Of a DNA stretch of 64,000 nucleotides, positions 43,014 through 54,229 are shown piece by piece; position 1 is the first letter of the stretch, and each line of letters starts with the position of its first letter. This DNA comes from Oreohelix idahoensis (taxonomy: Eukaryota; Mollusca; Gastropoda; Stylommatophora; Oreohelicidae): the NCBI GenBank assembly GCA_024509875.1, contig JAMPIV010004259.1, forward strand, positions 186,001 through 250,000. Reading direction: 5' to 3'. A model generated the notes under the pieces. That model made no database searches. It had not been told where the DNA came from and saw nothing but the letters and a program-made list of their open reading frames with translations. The translations under genes were made by a program, and so were the position numbers.

Positions 43014-45909
43014 GTGCACCAACTATGACAAACCAGGATGACGTCAAGGATAAGTTTTACGAAGAACTACATGCAGTCATTGCATCAGTTCCTAAAGCAG
43101 ATAAGCTCATCATTCTTGGTGACTTTAATGCAAGAGTAGGCTCAGATAACATCTCCTGGAATGGCACTATTGGTAGGTACGGCGTGGGTCGCTGTAACAG
43201 TAATGGACTTCTTCTCCTCCAGACTTGCGCAGAACATGACCTACTTGTCACCAACACCATTTTTCGACTTCCTACCCGCAACAGGACCTCCTGGATGCAC
43301 CCTCGCTCAAAGCATTGGCACCTAATTGACTATGTAATTGTTAGGAAGAAGGACAGGCACGATGTCCGGGTGACCAAGTCCATGTGTGGTGCCGAATGCT
43401 GGACTGATCATCGCCTCATTGTATCTAAACTTAAAATTCGTATCCAACCAGCCAGGCGCCCTCAGGGGAAGAAAACTCAAAAGAGGCTGGATGTCACCAA
43501 ACTAAAGAAGACAAAAATCAAACAGTCATTTACTGACACCTTAGAAGACCGTCTCAAATCTATCTCGCTAGACGGCCAAAGTGTGGAAACAAATTGGGCA
43601 GCCCTAAGTGAGCAGATCTACAACACTGCTACAGAGGTCCTGGGTCCTTCCATCAAGAAACAAAATGACTGGTTTGATGAGAACTCAGATGATATAAAGC
43701 AGATGTTGGCTGAGAAACACCATCTCCATAAAGAATATTTAAATGATCCAAAATCTACATCCAAGAAAGACACTTTCAACAACATGCGTAGAATCGTCCA
43801 ACATAAACTACGCCAGATGCGGGATTCATGGCTGAGTAATAAAGCAGATGAGCTCCAAGGCTTTGCTGACAGCTATGACTTGAAAAATTTTTACCTTGCA
43901 CTCAAAGCGGTCTATGGTCCAACATCATCAGGATAATTTCCCCTCCTTAATGCAGATGGAAAAACACTAATTACAGACAAGGAAAAAATGCTCCAACGCT
44001 GGGCTGAACATTTTAATAATATTTTGAACCAGCCATCATCTATTAATGACGAAGCCATCATCCGCCTGCCCCAAATTCCTATAAATGAAGCATTAGATGA
44101 TGTACCAACTCTGGAGGAAACTAAAAAAGCGATTCGTCAACTGTCTAGTGGAAAGGCCCCTGGCTCCGATTCAATTCCTGTTGAGGTTTATAAAGATGGC
44201 GGTGCAGTTCTGATAGAGAAACTTCACGTGATCTTCCAGCAAATGTGGCAGAGTGAAACCATCCCACACGATCTCAAAGATGCGTCAATTATACATCTAT
44301 ATAAACGTAAAGGTAATCGCCAAGACTGTAACAATCATCGAGGCATCTCTCTTTTATCAATCGCTGGGAAGATATTCGCCAGAATCCTTTTGAATCGCCT
44401 TACGGCTCATCTTGACAAAGGTCTTTTACCTGAAAGTCAGTGTGGATTCCGGAAAGAACGTGGAACCACAGATATTGTGTTCGCTGCAAGACAGCTACAA
44501 GAAAAATGCCAAGAACAGCACTGTGACCTGTACACAGCTTTCATCGACTTGACAAAGGCGTTCGACACGGTCAGTAGAGAGGGTCTTTGGAAGATCATGG
44601 CAAAATACGGCTGCCCAAAGAAATTTATCACAATAGTGCAGCAACTGCATGATGGAATGCAGGCTAGAGTTCAGGAAAACGGTGAGCTATCAGAGCCTTT
44701 CCCCGTCTCAAATGGAGTTAAACAAGGGTGCGTACTTGCACCGACTCTGTTCAGTATCATGTTTTCTGCTATGCTGACTGATGCTTTTAGAGACGGGGAC
44801 ACCGGAATCGACATTAGTTATCGTATTGATGGAAAATTGTTTAACCTTAGGAGGCTTCAAGCAAAAACCAAGGTCAAATCACACACCATCAGAGATCTTC
44901 TGTTTGCTGATGATTGTGCCCTCAATGCTGGCTCAGAGGCTGATCTGCAGCATAGTGTGGATAGATTCTCCGAAGCCTGCGCCAACTTTGGGCTTACCAT
45001 CAACACGAAGAAAACAGAAATCATGTACCAACCAGCTCCTGGCACAGTTTATACTGAGCCAGTCATCAAGGTTAATGGTGAGAAACTGAATGTTGTGAAC
45101 AGATTCACATACCTTGGTAGCACACTATCCCAGAACATTGTCATTGATGATGAGGTGAACACCAGGATCTCCAAAGCCAGCAGTACATTTGGCAGACTAT
45201 ACACCAACGTTTGGCATCGAAGTGGCATTAGTCTACAGACAAAGCTGAAGGTGTACAGAGCTGCGGTGCTTCCAGTGCTGCTATATGCATGTGAAACATG
45301 GACTGTATACAGGCGTAACGTAAAGAAGCTAAACCACTTCCATACAGTCTGTCTCAGGAAGGTAATGAACATCAAATGGCAAGACAAGATCCCGGATACC
45401 GCCGTTCTTGACAGAGCTGGTATCCCTAGCATCCATACTATTCTGATGCAGTCACAGATTCGCTGGGCAGGTCATGTAGTCCGCATGCCAGACCATCGAC
45501 TGCCAAAGATACTCTTTTATGGTAAGATGCAGAAGGGTAAACGCTCCCATGGTGGCCAAAAGAAGCGCTTCAAAGACACGTTAAAGACGTCATTGAAAGC
45601 CTTTGACATAAACCCAGACACATGGGAAGCTGCTGCGCAAGACCGAACTGCTTGGCGCACATCTCTTCGTAAAGGTGCAGCGGCATGCGAATCATCCAGA
45701 AGAGCAGCAGCGGAACAGCGGAGACAAGCTAGAAAGGACCGTGAAATAAAACTTTCACATGAAGCAAACATTCCCTGCCCACACTGTCTGAGATCTTTCC
45801 AGGCCCGCATCGGGCTCATCAGTCACCTTCGTACCCATAGACTAACCTAACATATTTCTAAATAATTGGATGAACAGAGTGGTCTTCATCACCCGTGATG
45901 GACGAACAA
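43014..45909 (+). mobile_element. LINE-C copy 1, 5'-truncated, near-intact
   Basis: Begins inside the endonuclease (A-P-T-M-T-N block) and ends GATGGACGAACAAC without poly(A), the same 3' end as copy 2 (59088). It lies between two parts of one 33 bp minisatellite. The target duplication cannot be told apart from the repeat units (ATGAGAAAACG on both sides). Confidence 0.92.
43025..45850 (+). pseudogene. LINE-C endonuclease/RT with C2H2 finger, one nonsense codon
   Basis: One frame runs through the region with a single TAA at 43934-43936. Copy 2 has Ser at that site (G-S-F), so one TCA-to-TAA change suffices. Endonuclease (APE type): L-G-D-F-N-A-R-V-G near residue 36 and W-T-D-H-R-L-I near 122. 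RT: G-F-R-K-E-R-G-T-T-D, F-I-D-L-T-K-A-F-D, G-V-K-Q-G-C-V-L-A-P and the catalytic F-A-D-D-C-A-L. Then L-L-Y-A-C-E-T-W-T-V-Y and W-A-G-H-V-V-R-M. The C-terminus is a C2H2 finger (C-P-H-C-L-R-S-F, then H-L-R-T-H). Its residues match the usual consensus of this invertebrate LINE type, so it is the better proxy for the ancestral sequence. Confidence 0.92.
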
Positions 45910-46255
45910 CATGAGAAAACGACATGAGAAATATAAACAAGCTATGAGAAAACGACATGAGAAATGTAAACAAGCTACGAGAAAACGACATGAGAAATAT
46001 AAACAAGCTATGAGAAAACGACATGAGAAATATAGACTAGCCATGAGAAAACGACAAGAGAAATTTAGATACGCTATGAGAAAACGACATGAGAAATATA
46101 GACAAGCTGTGAGAAAACGACCTGGGAAATATAGACAAGCTGTGAGAAAACGACCTGAGAAATATAGACAAGCTATGAAAAAACGACATGAGAATATAGA
46201 CACTCTATGAGAAAACGACTTAAGAAATATAGCCACCCTATGAGAAAACGACAAA
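45910..46255 (+). repeat. 33 bp minisatellite, right part
   Basis: About ten units, increasingly diverged to the right. 33 is a multiple of three, so the plus strand stays open as an 11-residue repeat (M-R-K-R-H-E-K-Y-K-Q-A). The lack of context makes translation unlikely. Confidence 0.92.
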
Positions 46256-46623
46256 GGACACACAGTGAAGATATAAAGACAAAAATGAGTCAGCCAGGAA
46301 GATTAAATAATGACTAAGGACGCCACCAACATTAATCAATTGCAAATGACAATAGGTATTCAATACCATAATACCCGCCGTAAGTACTTCGGTCGGTCAG
46401 TCGCATTTTTTTCTATTTTCAACCACAGCTAAGGGGGTGCAACTGGGGTTGAAAGTAAGAAAATAATTGTATTGTTTCCCCTTATTTGTACTCTCCCGAA
46501 AATAGAAAAAGTGCGCAAATTAAGGTGTGCATGAACAGTTTGATTATGGAAAGAAGCCAACAGCACAATTGATATAAAGTACATGAACTGGAGTTTCGTC
46601 AAACTTGAAACGTTGTTATCAGA

Positions 46624-46727
46624 GGCAGTAAGTCGACCATGGCTTCTCAGAGGCAGTAAGTCGACCATGGCTTCTCAGAGGCTGTAAGTCGACCATGGCT
46701 TCTCAGAGGCAGTAAGTCGACCAGGGC
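46624..46727 (+). repeat. 28 bp tandem repeat, ~3.7 copies
   Basis: Unit GAGGCAGTAAGTCGACCATG then GCTTCTCA, with one A-to-T change in the third copy. The near identity of units implies recent amplification. Confidence 0.95.
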
Positions 46728-48199
46728 AAGATTTTAAAAGATGCACGAACAATTACGAGACATGTTGTCATAAAAGAAATGTTAGTTATTTAGTCAATTT
46801 ACGGTCCATTAGATCATTATCACTGCTCCACATGTCATTAAGGTAAGGTTACTCCATGTCTTCATATTTAATACATCCATATAATTTTCACTACAAATAT
46901 CTAATGACGGTCGCCTGCAATGAAATGACCACAGTAGTGATAGTACCGTCTGTAATACATGTAACAGAAACAACACACTATAATTAATAACCTATCAATG
47001 TTGACGGGTTATTGCTAATTTTAATATAACACAACAGTGAAAATAAAATGACTTGAAATACCCTAATTATAACTGACAATTAGGTTGAACAGGGTAGAAC
47101 AAGCTGGTGGATGAGCAGAGGCAAATGAAGATCATCCGATGCTAACCTGCTCTTCTGCCATTAAAAATTCAAAAGACACGAAGAAAATGTAACTCTGAAT
47201 AAGCAAGTAAGAATACATAACTATAAAAGAGTAACAACGCTAAGAAACCAACAATAAAAGATACAACAAAGAAAATGAAGTTTAAAAAAAATAATTTAGC
47301 AGCCAGGCTTGATGTAATAGAAGAATCCAATGCAAAACGTTTTTAAAAAAAGTTATGTATTTAAATGTATGAAAAAATATCTCGCTTATCCTGTGCTTAA
47401 ATTATAATTAGGATGTATATTGTGGCTAATGCAAGATATTAATTTGTTTTCCAATATCGGAATATGGTATCATTTGGCGCCTTTAATGAGTCCAAATAGA
47501 GTGAACCAAAAGTGTTAAATTATGTGAATGTGCGTGTGTATGTCCCAAAAGGCAGTAGCTCACACCGGTCATGTAGTTAACAATGAGCAGAAAGTGGGGA
47601 AGCCCGGGGTGTCTGGTATATCACCCAGCTCTCTATTCATCTGACATCATCAATATGCATTACGAGAAACTAACCACACCCTCACTTTCCCGCCATAACC
47701 CCATCATAGAAAGTCAAATCGATGAAATAGCTGTTAAAAAAAAAATAGGAATGGATAAATACCAATAGAAACGCGGGGACGTAAAAAATACGAATGCAAA
47801 TATCAGACTACGAAAAAAAAAAATAAAAAAAATAAACGAATACTGAAAAGAAAACAACAAAACGCCAGAAGGGCAAAATAGAAATTATTGCAAAAGTGAA
47901 AATCCACCAAACGGCAGAATATAAATAAAACAGTGCTGGGTATTCAATCCATCAAGAGAGTGACAGACCATTAAATTAAAAAAAAGCAGGCAATTCTCCA
48001 GAGAATATCGTCTGTCATCAGCATGACATGAGGGGCTGTGGTGACTTGAATGTCAGAACTTCCAGAATGATCAGAGCTATTAAAGTAACAGCCACAGGAT
48101 TATTAGCCCTGTGAGAAACGTCCCTAAAATGTTGTTGGAGTCTATTGGACAAATGCCTGCCACTTTCCGCAATGCAAGTAATGCCGCACCTTTAACAAA
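46728..48199. other. No recognised feature
   Basis: AT-rich sequence. No repeat match or coding signal seen. Confidence 0.45.
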
Positions 48200-48511
48200 C
48201 ATTAAGCAAATATATTCTTCATTATTGTATAGTGTAGAAATATGGACAATGAACAAGCAATTAGAAGATAGAATTGAGGCCTTTGAGATGGGGATATGTA
48301 GATGAGTGGGGCATGTCTCATGGACAGAGAAGACAACAAATAAAGAGGTCCTAGAAAACCCTAGGAATGAAAAGAGAATTCACGAAGGAGATCAAAATTA
48401 ACAGCTAAAATATTTTGGCCAGATACAAAGACATAATACCGTACACTGAAGACCGTAATAGAAGGGAGAGTTGAAGACAAACGTGCAAGAGGAAGACAGC
48501 GCTATAAGTGG
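48200..48511 (+). pseudogene. LINE-A remnant, 5' part (split by LTR-2)
   Basis: Translation gives S-L-L-Y-S-V-E-I-W-T-M-N, V-S-W-T-E-K-T-T-N-K-E-V-L and Y-F-G-Q-I-Q-R-H-N, interrupted by stops. It runs to GCGCTATAAGTGG at 48511 and continues at 53563 with AGTGGGATGATAACATCAAG. The 8215-8600 fragment shows the uninterrupted order GCGCTATGAGTGGGAAGACA. Confidence 0.8.
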
Positions 48512-49995
48512 TGTCGCATAATGCGATTGGGATTCGATATCTAGGTAATCAAAACAAAGTAAACACCGGCGAAACATGTGGAATGCTAATTAGCTCGACC
48601 AAGGAAAAGAGAGTTGCTACACGGAGATCGTCTAGTCATAAAAATCGGGTAGGGAGGAAATCTGTGTTCGGACCACGCAGTAATAAATTCATTTAAAATC
48701 AACGGGCTGACCGATGGAAATTCTACTTCACTGAGTCATAGAGGGAGAGTAGACCCAGGTGTGGATATAGCCAGGAAGACAATGTCTTTTATAATTATGG
48801 GGATATGATCACCCAAGTGGGTCAAACAGTTCGGAAAATGATGAAACGGGTGGGTTTTAAATTCATAGAAAAAGGAAGGACAGACGGATCTCGGAAAGAT
48901 TGATATGGAAGGAAAGCCACATGTTGTCCGATTAAAGCGAGATATCTCAAGAGGCAATAGCTTTTGTAAGTAATGAGAACGACTAAAGTTTCTGTTTAGA
49001 AACTAACACAGATCACCTACCCGAAGTGAAATACGAGAAATATTTTCGACTGAAGTTGCTTGAAGGAATAGCCAATCAGCGCAAAGTCACGGATTCACGC
49101 AAGATGGCCGACCAAGCGCATAAATACGCAGGTAATTGGAAGTGAAGGGGAAAACACACGAACTGAAAGAACGCAGAGGACAAAAGGAGAGAGCTAGGCA
49201 CGTATTCCTTCACCACTGAGTATTTGTGCTGGCCTGCCTTTGCCAGAAGTAGTCCTGTTAGTATTTCTGAAAAAGACCAGAGGGTTTCGGTCGTACATAT
49301 AGACATAAGCCAGAAGTGAGAACCCAAGTGTTATCCTGCATAGCGACACGGAGCACTACCGCTGGTCTACCTGGTTGTGCTGGTATCCCTACTACATGGG
49401 AAGATCAGCCGAGTCTATACAGTCGTGTGGAGCTCACCAACATTGTCAACCATCATTTAAGGAGCACTCAGTTAAGTGCAGAAACAGATGAACATTCGAT
49501 CAATTTATATGTGAAGAGTCAAGTCATATGAAGAAAAAGACTGGTTAACGTTTTTTTGTCAGAAAAGCAGAGACACTGTAATTCAGTTAAAGTAAAATAA
49601 TATCACTGTGATTTCTCTGGATATTGTGTAAATATAAAATTCCTATTCATATAGCATTTCTATCTATTTCAAGAACAGAAGATAAGATAATCATTATAAA
49701 TAAATTGATTTTAATTGTAACTTGAATTTTGTTAATTTCATAAAGTTACTATTGAGTTCAATTTGAATTTCATTGTTATTTAAAGCATAAGATAGTTATT
49801 ACGAGAAGACACTCTAGGCTCTTGATCTTCTTATTACCACCGGACCAGGGGTCTTTACTGTCTGACTATCCTTTGTGCTATTATTCACCAGTACTCATTT
49901 CTGAGACTGGGGTATTTCGTGGAGTTCATTATTCTTTATTGAACTATCATCAACTGTCATCAAGACAACAACCACTATCATACCATCTCGTTACA
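48512..49995 (+). repeat. 5' LTR of LTR-2
   Basis: 1,484 bp, TGTCGCATAA to CTCGTTACA. Differences from the 3' LTR cluster at the two ends. Unusually long for Gypsy elements. Confidence 0.95.
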
Positions 49996-49996
49996 C

Positions 49997-50016
49997 TGGG
50001 GGCTCGTTCGCGGGAT
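49997..50016 (+). other. Primer-binding site of LTR-2 (tRNA-Pro-like)
   Basis: TGGGGGCTCGTTCGCGGGAT closely resembles the complement of the tRNA-Pro 3' end (TGGGGGCTCGTCCGGGAT), with one substitution and a short insertion. Confidence 0.65.
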
Positions 50017-50276
50017 ATCCTTGATAGTCCTGAGCCAAAACGCTATCTTCTTTCTTAGAAAAAATTTTTTTTTGAATTTTTTTTTTTCCCAACAGTGGAA
50101 AAATATATATTTAAAATAAATAAATATATCTAAATAATTTTTTTGTTGAAGTACCATTGAGTACAAATAGACAGACTCTCACATAGATTGTGACAATATT
50201 CATTAATTAAGTTTAATTTAATTAAGCTTGAATTAATTAGTTGAGTAAGACTATTCACCCTCTCAACAGCAAGACA

Positions 50277-52010
50277 ATGGCTGATCTGGTAAAGGTTAAG
50301 TCTGCCATTATACAAATGGGGAAGGACTTGGGCCTAAGTGGCGATGCTCTTATCCAGTATGTCACTGTGGAAAGTGATAAGTATATGGACATTGAAGCTA
50401 AGAAATTGGAAGCCGAAAGGGAGACCAAGAAGCTTGAATTAGAAGCTGGTAGAGAAGCTAAGAAATTGGAAGCCGAAAGGGAGACCAAGAAGCTTGAATT
50501 AGAAGCTGGAAGAGAAGCTAAGAAAATGGAAGCTGAAGAAAGGAGATTAGAGGTCGAGAGAGAGGAAAGAAGGATTCAGGCTGAAAGAGAACATGAGTTG
50601 AAGTTAAGACAACTGGAAATTCAGGCAACTGCAAGTATAAATGGTAGCAGTTCTCCTCACTCTGACAGTAGCTCTAGCCAAGGTCCTCAAAAGGGTGCTA
50701 TGAACTTCCATTTGGATGCTTTTATAGAGAAAGACGATTCTATTGAGGCCTACATAGACAGGTTTGAGCCACTTGCTTCATCATATGGCCTAGAGAAGAA
50801 AAAGTGGAGTGTTAAGCTCTCTCAAGGATTGAGGGGTATTTCTTACGAAGTGTTTTTGAAACTACCCAAAGAGGAACAGGAAGACTTCGAGGCTCTGAAG
50901 CAAGCATTGCTTGTTCGCTATGAGCAAAATTCAGAGGCTTATCGTAAGAAATTCCGAACTGCCAAGAAGGAGGCTGGAGAAACGTACCAACAATACACAG
51001 CTCGGTTGGAAACTTACCTACTGAGATGGTGTACACTGGGAAACTTTTCGCAAGATTTCGAGGGACTCAAGGAAATGATTCTGATAGAACAACTTTTAGA
51101 TTCCATGACCCCTGAAACGAAGAAATTTCTGGTAGAAAACAGATGGGAGGTTGCGGAAGACACCCGGACCAGGTCAGGCTCCCAGAATAAAGAGGGGAAC
51201 ACTCATTTAAAAATTCATTCAACTGAGATGAAGAAGGCTCAAGCCCAAGATAGTACATTGAAACCTTGCTTTGGCAAATTGCCAAAAACACATAACCCTC
51301 CCAGAAAAGGGGATTTCTATATGGAACATGGACTCTTGCACAGGAAAGCTGGCAGAGGGCCAAACGGCCATGGGCAGATTGTTGTACCATCCACCTATAG
51401 AAACAAGGTTATAGAATGGGGGCATATTGCTTCTTTGAGTGAACACCAGGGTAATGGTGCCACAAAACAAAGGATAGCCACCCATTACTACTGGCCAGGT
51501 ATTACTGAGGACATTAACTGGTTTGTAAATTCCTGCCCAGAGTGCCCCAAGGTAGATCCAGTGAATCAACGTAAGCGGTACCACAACAGATCTACTGGAA
51601 AACCAGCGACCATGGATATTCTCGGTATTGGCACGAGAGGGGAGAAGAAATATCCCAGACAGTCTAAAATACATGCTGAACACCAGGAGCTGGATTCAAG
51701 GAAACAATCCTTTTGCCAAAATCGAATGTCCAGGAAATTGCAAGGGAAACCTGCAATCAAATCTCATGCAAAACAGGGCTGTAACTTTCAAATGAATAAC
51801 ACAGACCCTAGTTCATCATGCTATAGAGCAAATAGTAAATCATCTGGTGAGGACCCAACCATAAGAGCCTGGATGATCAATCGAACGGGCAAAAGAGAAA
51901 TAGAAAAGATAAATCGCTATCAAAGAAACCAAAAGTTGGGAGCATATTCCTTTTGTAGGCATCCCACTGATCAGGTTCAAGATAGACAGAAGGAAACTAA
52001 CCGCCAATAG
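50277..52010 (+). CDS. gag: LTR-2 Gag fused to integrase zinc-binding domain
   Basis: The ATG at 50277 is the first true start in frame (577 residues). Residues about 1-30 are a short helical head, then a Glu/Lys-rich coiled coil with a 20-residue unit duplicated (K-L-E-A-E-R-E-T-K-K) to about 125. A Ser-rich linker follows, then a Gag capsid domain (about 150-305: Y-I-D-R-F-E, W-S-V-K-L-S-Q-G-L-R-G, L-L-V-R-Y, Y-Q-Q-Y-T-A-R-L). Directly after it comes an integrase N-terminal zinc domain (about 375-425: V-V-P-S-T-Y-R, W-G-H, H-Q-G, Y-Y-W-P-G-I, C-P-E-C). Nothing between them is recognisable, so PR-RT-RNase H was removed with the frame kept. The last ~135 residues are low in known motifs and may be out-of-frame remnants. 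Confidence 0.85.
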   Translation: MADLVKVKSAIIQMGKDLGLSGDALIQYVTVESDKYMDIEAKKLEAERETKKLELEAGREAKKLEAERETKKLELEAGREAKKMEAEERRLEVEREERRIQAEREHELKLRQLEIQATASINGSSSPHSDSSSSQGPQKGAMNFHLDAFIEKDDSIEAYIDRFEPLASSYGLEKKKWSVKLSQGLRGISYEVFLKLPKEEQEDFEALKQALLVRYEQNSEAYRKKFRTAKKEAGETYQQYTARLETYLLRWCTLGNFSQDFEGLKEMILIEQLLDSMTPETKKFLVENRWEVAEDTRTRSGSQNKEGNTHLKIHSTEMKKAQAQDSTLKPCFGKLPKTHNPPRKGDFYMEHGLLHRKAGRGPNGHGQIVVPSTYRNKVIEWGHIASLSEHQGNGATKQRIATHYYWPGITEDINWFVNSCPECPKVDPVNQRKRYHNRSTGKPATMDILGIGTRGEKKYPRQSKIHAEHQELDSRKQSFCQNRMSRKLQGKPAIKSHAKQGCNFQMNNTDPSSSCYRANSKSSGEDPTIRAWMINRTGKREIEKINRYQRNQKLGAYSFCRHPTDQVQDRQKETNRQ

Positions 52011-52070
52011 GCATGATTACAACGATATCGTTCCCAAATTTAAGCTCGAGATATCTCTCGCTTAGAAAAC

Positions 52071-52080
52071 GGGGGGACTA
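52071..52080 (+). other. Polypurine tract of LTR-2
   Basis: GGGGGGACTA, preceded by AAAAC, adjoins the 3' LTR. Confidence 0.75.
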
Positions 52081-53562
52081 TGTCGCATAATGCGATTGGG
52101 ATTCGATATCTCGGTAATAAAAACAAAGTAAACATCGGCGAAACATGTGGAATGCTAATTAGCTCGACCAAGGAAAAGAGAGTTGCTACACGGAGATCGT
52201 CTAGTCATAAAAATCGGGTAGGGAGGAAATCTGTGTTCGGACCACGCAGTAATAAATTCATTTAAAATCAACGGGCTGACCGATGGAAATTCTACTTCAC
52301 TGAGTCATAGAGGGAGAGTAGACCCAGGTGTGGATATAGCCAGGAAGACAATGTCTTTTATAATTATGGGGATATGATCACCCAAGTGGGTCAAACAGTT
52401 CGGAAAATGATGAAACGGGTGGGTTTTAAATTCATAGAAAAAGGAAGGACAGACGGATCTCGGAAAGATTGATATGGAAGGAAAGCCACATGTTGTCCGA
52501 TTAAAACGAGATATCTCAAGAGGCAATAGCTTTTGTAAGTAATGAGAACGACTAAAGTTTCTGTTTAGAAACTAACACAGATCACCTACCCGAAGTGAAA
52601 TACGAGAAATATTTTCGACTGAAGTTGCTTGAAGGAATAGCCAATCAGCGCAAAGTCACGGATTCACGCAAGATGGCCGACCAAGCGCATAAATACGCAG
52701 GTAATTGGAAGTGAAGGGAAACACACGAACTGAAAGAACGCAGAGGACAAAAGGAGAGAGCTAGGCACGTATTCCTTCACCACTGAGTATTTGTGCTGGC
52801 CTGCCTTTGCCAGAAGTAGTCCTGTTAGTATTTCTGAAAAAGACCAGAGGGTTTCGGTCGTACATATAGACATAAGCCAGAAGTGAGAACCCAAGTGTTA
52901 TCCTGCATAGCGACACGGAGCACTACCGCTGGTCTACCTGGTTGTGCTGGTATCCCTACTACATGGGAAGATCAGCCGAGTCTATACAGTCGTGTGGAGC
53001 TCACCAACATTGTCAACCATCATTTAAGGAGCACTCAGTTAAGTGCAGAAACAGATGAACATTCGATCAATTTATATGTGAAGAGTCAAGTCATATGAAG
53101 AAAAAGACTGGTTAACGTTTTTTTGTCAGAAAAGCAGAGACACTGTAATTCAGTTAAAGTAAAATAATATCACTGTGATTTCTCTGGATATTGTGTAAAT
53201 ATAAAATTCCTATTCATATAGCATTTCTATCTATTTCAAGAACAGAAGATAAGATAATCATTATAAATAAATTGATTTTAATTGTAACTTGAATTTTGTT
53301 AATTTCATAAAGTTACTATTGAGTTCAATTTGAATTTCATTGTTATTTAAAGCATAAGATAGTTATTACGAGAAGACACTCTAGGCTCTTGATCTTCTTA
53401 TTACCACCGGACCAGGGGTCTTTACTGTCTGACTATCATTTGTGCTATCATACACCAGTGCTCATTTCTGAGACTGGGGTATATCGTGGAGTTCATTATT
53501 CTTTATTGAACTATCATCGACTGTCATCAAGACAACAACCACTATCATACCATCTCGTTACA
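52081..53562 (+). repeat. 3' LTR of LTR-2
   Basis: 1,482 bp copy of 48512-49995. A 2 bp shorter A/G run near 52716 and about a dozen substitutions distinguish it. Confidence 0.95.
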
Positions 53563-53695
53563 AGTGGGATGATAACATCAAGAGATGGACAGGAAAGAGT
53601 CTAGCAGAGTGCACCATCAAAACAAGAGACAGAAGACGTTGGATATCCATTGCAGCTGACCGGCGATGTGGAGATGACACATGATGATGAGAATG
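53563..53695 (+). pseudogene. LINE-A remnant, 3' part
   Basis: Continues the fragment at 48200-48511: GATAACATCAAGAGATGGAC, then AGGAAAGAGTCTAGCAGAGT and GCTGACCGGCGATGTGGAGA, ending with ACACATGATGATGA, the 3' tail of LINE-A. Confidence 0.85.
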
Positions 53696-54153
53696 GATTT
53701 ACAAGTGAGAAAGTCCCTAATAACAAAGTTACATTTCGGAAATGATATAGTTTGCGCGTGAAACACAATCGGACTGGGGCATACCACGATCAGACCGCGT
53801 ACAATCACAACAGTACAGCATTCTGAAAAGGCGATACTAAATGCGGACGTAGTAATCTCAGCAATACTCAACAACGGAAAATAAGAACACAAATTACGTA
53901 ACTTGTTTTATTAAGGGCAGACTGACTGTCGTACCGATAGGTTTGGAAGTTATTTATGGTCCCGTCTGAGTAGAGTGGATGGTGATAAGTACGTGAGAAA
54001 TAAAGGTGTGAGAAATAGATTTCACGGGTGAATAGTTTAAGGAGAAGATCTGTCTCTGGAATGAGTAAGTGTCTCTAGTCCAGCTTATCTATACGACTAT
54101 AATTTAGTACAAGACATTCTTTCCCTCCTTATACATGTAAATATACGTCTAAC
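53696..54153. other. No recognised feature
   Basis: Unassigned AT-rich interval. Confidence 0.4.
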
Positions 54154-54229
54154 CACACACACACACACACACACACGCACGCACGCACGCACACACGCAC
54201 ACACACCACACACACACACACACACACAT
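54154..54229. repeat. (CA)n microsatellite
   Basis: About 75 bp of CA with CGCA interruptions. Confidence 0.96.

Larger units (their letters stand above)
48512..53562 (+). mobile_element. LTR-2: young non-autonomous LTR element with Gag-integrase fusion
   Basis: It is 5,051 bp with LTRs 48512-49995 (1,484 bp) and 52081-53562 (1,482 bp), roughly 99% identical by eye. The target duplication is AGTGG (48507-48511 and 53563-53567). The primer-binding site TGGGGGCTCGTTCGCGGGAT starts at 49997 and the polypurine tract is GGGGGGACTA at 52071-52080. The only frame encodes Gag joined to an integrase zinc domain; protease, RT and RNase H are missing. It depends on a partner for reverse transcription and integration. 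The high LTR identity indicates recent movement. Confidence 0.93.

Noticed and set aside
43014..45909. Copy 1 as the mutated (G-to-A) partner
   Set aside because: Copy 1 carries family-typical residues at RT motifs and G-to-A hypermutation would have made several Trp-to-stop changes; only one stop is present, and it is C-to-A relative to copy 2.
45911..46210. 99-residue M-R-K-R-H-E-K-Y-K-Q-A repeat protein
   Set aside because: A 33 bp minisatellite stays open by arithmetic; no promoter, splice or conservation evidence.
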